A stretch of 64,000 bases of DNA, from contig CAVZLL010000003.1 of assembly GCA_963776225.1 (NCBI GenBank), positions 744,001 through 808,000 on the forward strand. Direction: 5' to 3'. Below the pieces are notes generated by a model. The model did no database searches, was not told the DNA's origin, and worked only from the letters and a program-made list of their open reading frames with translations. A program made the translations under genes and the position numbers. The stretch is from Bog-756 sp963776225. GTDB lineage: Bacteria; Actinomycetota; Acidimicrobiia; Acidimicrobiales; RAAP-2. How positions within the stretch are numbered: the stretch's first letter is position 1; each line of letters begins with the position of its first letter. Of this stretch, positions 60,139-64,000 are shown one piece after another.

Positions 60139-63100
60139 ATGTCCCTGCGAGCAAGCCGCGTCTCCATTTTGAAGGTGCTTCTGTGCGCCCCGCTCCTGAT
60201 TGGTGTGATGGCCGTGGCCGCGGTCAGCATCGGCGCTCCCGTTGCCTCGGCAGCGAACCCGGTGCCCTCGGACGAGCTGGCCTGGGGCTACGGCGCCTAT
60301 GGTGAGCTTGGCAACGGCACGACGACGACGAACCAGACGACACCGGTCGCCGTGTCCCTCCCATCAGGGGTCACCGCCACCGCGACCGCCGGCGGGGCGG
60401 AGACCGGTTATGCCATCGGCTCGGACAGCGTCCTCTACGCCTGGGGCAGCGGCACCGACGGCCAGCTCGGCAACGGCACCACCACTGCGACCCAGACCAC
60501 ACCGGTGGCGGTCTCCCTCCCGACCGGGGTCACCGCCACCGCGATCGCCGCCGGACAGCTGAGCGCCTATTCCCTCGGCTCGAACGGCACCGTGTACGCC
60601 TGGGGCTATGGCGCAGATGGCGAGCTCGGCAACGGCACGACGCCCAGCGCGATCAGCACCCCGGTCGCGGTCTCCCTGCCGGTCGGGGTCACCGCCACCG
60701 GCATCGGCGCCACGGGCTACACCGGCTACGCCATGGGCTCGGACGGCACCCTCTACGCCTGGGGCATGGGCCCCCACGGCGAGCTCGGCAACGGCAGCAC
60801 CCTTTCGACCCAGGCCACACCAGTCGCCGTCTCCCTCCCGTCCGGGGTCACCGCCACGGCGATCGCCGGCGGCACGGAGACCGCCTATGCCCTCGGCTCG
60901 AACGGCACCCTGTATGCCTGGGGCTCCGGGTCCGACGGCGAGCTCGGGAACAACACCACCAACTCGGTGTCCACACCGGCCATCGTCCAGATCCCGACCG
61001 GGGTCACCGTCACCGCCATCGCGGCCGGGGAGTTGAGCGGGTACGCCCTCGGCTCGAACGGCACCATGTACGCCTGGGGCAGCGACACGGAGGGCCAGCT
61101 CGGCAACAACTCGGCGAACGATCCCCAGACCACACCGGTGGCGGTCTCCCTGCCATCCGGGGTCAGTGCCACGACGATCGGTGCCTCCGAGTTGACCGGG
61201 TTCGCCATAGGCTCGAACGGCACCCTCTATGCCTGGGGCCTGGGTCTGGACGGCAACCTTGGGAACGGCACGACGACCTTCTCCCAGACGACACCGGTCG
61301 CCGTCTCGCTGCCGACGGGGGTGGCCCCGACCTCACTCGGTTCCGAGTCACAGTCAGAGACCGGCTATGCCATTGTGCGACCGGCCGTCACCCTCTCCCA
61401 GGGCACTCCGACCTCGGCCTCCATCACACCGGGGGCCGGCTTCTCGGGGCAGCTCACCGTGACCAACCCGCAGGCGGGCGGCGGCTCGCTCACCTGGACC
61501 ACAACCATCCCTTCGTCCGGGGTCACCGTCTCGTCCTCCGGGGCGGTCAACGTCCCGACCTCGGTGACGACGCCGGGGACCGTCACCGTGAGCGGCACGG
61601 TCAGTGACACCATCGGTGACGCCGGGAACTGGTCATTCACCCTCACGGTCACTGGGACCCTCTGCACCCCTGGGTACTACAGCTCGACCGGGTATGCCCC
61701 CTGCACGATTGCGCCGCCCAACACTTACGTGCCCACCACCGGCGCAATTGCACCCACTCCATGTCCGACAGGAAAGATCAATCCGAATTCGGGCTCAACC
61801 AGCATCGCTGCCTGCGTCGCCGGTTCAGGACCCACCATCACCGGGTTCACCCCGGCGGGGGGCCCATCCGGCACGGTGGTGACGATCACCGGGACCATCC
61901 TCTCCGATGCAACGACGGTGAGCTTCAACGGCGTAGCGGCCACCATCACCAGCGACACGTCCACGAAGATCACGGTGAAGGTGCCAACGGGTGCCACGAC
62001 CGGCTACATCACAGTCACTGTTCCAAGCGGGAGTGTGACCAGCAAGACCAAATTCACCTATACCGGACCCACCATCACCGGGTTCACCCCGGCGGGGGGC
62101 CCACCCGGCACGGTGGTGACCATCACCGGGACCAACTTCGGGACGGCCCTCCCTGGGGCAGGTGTGAACTTCAACGGCATAGCGGGCGCAGTCCTCAACA
62201 CCACGCCCACGGGGATCACGGTGAAGGTGCCAAAGGGTGACACGACCGGCTACATCACAATCGGCACAGTACATGGAGACACGACCAGCGCCACCGAATT
62301 CACCGATGCAGGACCCACCATCACCGGGTTCACCCCGGCGTTCGGCCCACCCAACTCGGTGGTGACCATCACCGGGACCGACCTCCTCGGGGCAGGTGTG
62401 ACCTTCAACGGCATAGCCGGCACCGTCGCCAGCGACAACGGTACGAAGATCACGGTGAGGGTGCCACTGGGTGGCGCGGGTGACGCGAGCGGCTACATCA
62501 GAGTCACCACTACCTATGGGAGTGCGCCCAGCGCGACCAAATTCACGGAATCATTGGGCCCGCCCACCATCACCGGGTTCACCCCGGCGGGGGGCCCATC
62601 CGGCACGGTGGTGACGATCACCGGGACCAACCTCTCCGATGCAACGCCGGTGAGCTTCAACGGCGTAGCGGCCACCATCACCAGCGACACGTCCACGAAG
62701 ATCACGGTGAAGGTGCCAACGGGTGCCACGACCGGCGACATCACAGTCACTGTTCCAAGCGGGAGTGTGACCAGCAAGACCAAATTCACCTATACCGGAC
62801 CCACCATCACCGGGTTCACCCCGGCGGGGGGCCCACCCGGCACGGTGGTGACCATCACCGGGACCAACTTCGGGACGGCCCTCCCTGGGGCAGGTGTGAA
62901 CTTCAACGGCATAGCGGGCGCAGTCCTCAACACCACGCCCACGGGGATCACGGTGAAGGTGCCAAAGGGTGACACGACCGGCTACATCACAATCGGCACA
63001 GTACATGGAGACACGACCAGCGCCACCGAATTCACCGATGCAGGACCCACCATCACCGGGTTCACCCCGGCGTTCGGCCCACCCAACTCGGTGGTGACCA

Positions 63101-63288
63101 TCACCGGGACCGACCTCCTCGGGGCAGGTGTGACCTTCAACGGCATAGCCGGCACCGTCGCCAGCGACAACGGTACGAAGATCACGGTGAGGGTGCCACT
63201 GGGTGGCGCGGGTGACGCGAGCGGCTACATCAGAGTCACCACTACCTATGGGAGTGCGCCCAGCGCGACCAAATTCACGGAAGACTGA
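60139..63288 (+). CDS. Secreted RCC1-repeat/IPT-domain surface protein
   Basis: A 1049-residue exported protein. ATG 60139 has GAGGAGG 8 bases upstream. A signal peptide (VLLCAPLLIGVMAVAAVSIG, cleavage near ASA) is followed by seven RCC1-like blades of about 53 residues (residues 45-410), each with LYAWG, a GELGNG or GQLGNG turn and TPVAVSLP. An Ig-like region (about 415-505) and a Cys-rich CTPGYYSSTGYAPC segment come next. Six IPT/TIG domains (PTITGFTPAGG-type starts) occupy residues about 564-1049. The last six form two near-identical blocks of three. No sortase or C-terminal anchor is present. It may bind partners or carbohydrates outside the cell. Confidence 0.85.
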   Translation: MSLRASRVSILKVLLCAPLLIGVMAVAAVSIGAPVASAANPVPSDELAWGYGAYGELGNGTTTTNQTTPVAVSLPSGVTATATAGGAETGYAIGSDSVLYAWGSGTDGQLGNGTTTATQTTPVAVSLPTGVTATAIAAGQLSAYSLGSNGTVYAWGYGADGELGNGTTPSAISTPVAVSLPVGVTATGIGATGYTGYAMGSDGTLYAWGMGPHGELGNGSTLSTQATPVAVSLPSGVTATAIAGGTETAYALGSNGTLYAWGSGSDGELGNNTTNSVSTPAIVQIPTGVTVTAIAAGELSGYALGSNGTMYAWGSDTEGQLGNNSANDPQTTPVAVSLPSGVSATTIGASELTGFAIGSNGTLYAWGLGLDGNLGNGTTTFSQTTPVAVSLPTGVAPTSLGSESQSETGYAIVRPAVTLSQGTPTSASITPGAGFSGQLTVTNPQAGGGSLTWTTTIPSSGVTVSSSGAVNVPTSVTTPGTVTVSGTVSDTIGDAGNWSFTLTVTGTLCTPGYYSSTGYAPCTIAPPNTYVPTTGAIAPTPCPTGKINPNSGSTSIAACVAGSGPTITGFTPAGGPSGTVVTITGTILSDATTVSFNGVAATITSDTSTKITVKVPTGATTGYITVTVPSGSVTSKTKFTYTGPTITGFTPAGGPPGTVVTITGTNFGTALPGAGVNFNGIAGAVLNTTPTGITVKVPKGDTTGYITIGTVHGDTTSATEFTDAGPTITGFTPAFGPPNSVVTITGTDLLGAGVTFNGIAGTVASDNGTKITVRVPLGGAGDASGYIRVTTTYGSAPSATKFTESLGPPTITGFTPAGGPSGTVVTITGTNLSDATPVSFNGVAATITSDTSTKITVKVPTGATTGDITVTVPSGSVTSKTKFTYTGPTITGFTPAGGPPGTVVTITGTNFGTALPGAGVNFNGIAGAVLNTTPTGITVKVPKGDTTGYITIGTVHGDTTSATEFTDAGPTITGFTPAFGPPNSVVTITGTDLLGAGVTFNGIAGTVASDNGTKITVRVPLGGAGDASGYIRVTTTYGSAPSATKFTED
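61831..63282 (+). repeat. 732-bp tandem duplication in the IPT region
   Basis: The block 61831-62550 recurs at 62563-63282 with a constant offset of 732 bases (244 codons). Only a few substitutions are seen, for example ATC/AAC after GGGACC, ACG/CCG and TAC/GAC. Each copy encodes three IPT domains. The frame is kept, so one event lengthened the protein from three to six IPT domains. The near-identity indicates a recent duplication or homogenisation, or an assembly artefact at a repeat. Confidence 0.92.
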
Positions 63289-63788
63289 GCGAGCGGTCTT
63301 GGCTCTGGGCGTGCAGTCGCGGCATGTCGCCCCGACTCGGATGCGCCGACAGAGATCCAGGCGCGTCTTCTGGCACTCACCGGACCTGCTGGTGCATCCG
63401 ACGATGACTCTGCTCGACGGATGTACCAGCAGGTAGAACTACAACTAAGCCATATATAACAGCGCAGTTTCGGGGGTCGACTTCGGTCTGCCCCGAACCG
63501 CGACCGCCCGCGATCAGAAGTGTTTCAGTTCTGAGAAATGTGTGGACCACAAGGCTGTGACCTCGAGTCCCGACTGAGGGGCTATCGAGTGTGGCCTCGA
63601 TGGCTGTCCACACGCCCGGAGGTGCGATTGCGGGGCAGGCAACAATCGCGAGCAGCGGGTTGGTCAGGCGAGCGCACCCTGCTCAGATCCGAAGACCCGC
63701 AATACCCGCCGGAAGCAGACCGTCGCGGAGGATAGCCACGGGAACTCTGTTCGCCGAGTCGAGTCAACGCATTAGGTAGAGACGGGCC
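63289..63788. other. 500-base gap without a recognised gene
   Basis: This lies between the RCC1/IPT stop and the convergent fragment at the window end. It contains an AT-rich patch (CATATATAAC near 63451-63460) and short open frames with Arg/Ser-rich, non-specific composition. No RNA motif or strong hairpin was recognised. Confidence 0.45.
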
Positions 63789-64000
63789 TCAGATCGCCAT
63801 ACGGTGGACGCGGAGGCAGGTCTCGACGGAGAACCGCCGGTGCAGTTTCTGCTCCTTCGGTCCGAAGTATCTCGTCGCCTCGGTCATGGGGACGATCTGC
63901 GGCTGATCGACCCCGTACGTTCGGCCGTGGGAGACGACGGTCGCGTTCCCGCTGGCGAGAACGTTCTTCATCCAATCGGTGCGTTCGCCATAGGGGAGTG
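63789..64000 (-). CDS. Nitroreductase/deazaflavin-dependent-like protein, C-terminal part (partial)
   Basis: The frame enters from the right edge of the window and stops at 63789. The visible 70 residues read LPYGERTDWMKNVLASGNATVVSHGR, then a C-terminal FSVETCLRVHRM. The LPYG...DW..NVLASG..TV..HGR pattern resembles the C-terminal part of short actinobacterial deazaflavin (F420)-dependent nitroreductase-family proteins. The cofactor-binding N-terminus is outside the window. The assignment is moderate; nothing else in the window resembles it. Confidence 0.55.
   Translation of the reverse strand, partial: LPYGERTDWMKNVLASGNATVVSHGRTYGVDQPQIVPMTEATRYFGPKEQKLHRRFSVETCLRVHRMAI

Overview
The window is 64 kb of GC-rich DNA from what is most likely an Actinomycetota bacterium, possibly of the class Acidimicrobiia. 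This rests on codon bias and gene content only: an F420-type LLM oxidoreductase, an NDMA-dependent-type alcohol dehydrogenase, ferredoxins of the P450-partner type, a MurL/MurD2 cell-wall pair and a DUF35 protein beside a lipid-transfer-type thiolase. No rRNA, tRNA, CRISPR array or replication origin was seen.

Layout. 0-2.7 kb: the tail of an acyl-CoA dehydrogenase, an anaerobic sulfatase-maturase-like radical SAM enzyme, a K+ channel and an unknown protein. 2.8-8.8 kb: glycerate kinase, then a cobalamin riboswitch driving a tightly overlapping ECF vitamin importer (surface protein, T component, double ATPase, S component). 8.8-16.6 kb: housekeeping genes (RNase Z, DUF167), an unusual GNAT-AAA+ fusion, a SnoaL-like protein, two aldo/keto reductases, a frameshifted universal stress protein, a histone-deacetylase-like hydrolase and a DsbA-like protein. 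16.8-23.2 kb: a MacB-type ABC exporter operon with two different HlyD-type adaptors and a DUF5666-like lipoprotein. 23.3-27.4 kb: a SixA-like phosphatase, murL (two frameshifts) overlapping murD2, a ferritin-like protein and a ferredoxin.

27.5-52.9 kb reads as a lipid or steroid-like catabolic island. It holds two acyl-CoA dehydrogenases, a TesB thioesterase, two TetR regulators, an HMG-CoA-synthase-like/DUF35 protein coupled to a thiolase, a complete Liv-type ABC importer with fused LivH-LivM permease, an alcohol dehydrogenase, a D-aminoacylase-like amidohydrolase, an SDR, a P450, an LLM oxidoreductase, an aldehyde dehydrogenase, a VOC protein, a second amidohydrolase with a short ferredoxin, and an aldo/keto reductase. 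Import, activation, oxidation and thiolytic cleavage steps are all represented, but the substrate cannot be read from sequence.

52.9-64 kb is accessory and visibly less GC-biased. It has a broken lipoprotein, small hydrolases, MscL with a zinc-ribbon tail, a deleted IS110-family element beside a truncated SGNH hydrolase, a lipoprotein esterase, a Tat-type exported protein and a 1049-residue secreted RCC1/IPT protein carrying a near-perfect 732-bp tandem duplication.

Six single-base frameshifts in five otherwise well-conserved genes are all of the same type (one extra base, placed in or near a short C/G run). They look more like assembly or sequencing errors than real pseudogenes, so those genes are annotated over their full restored extent.
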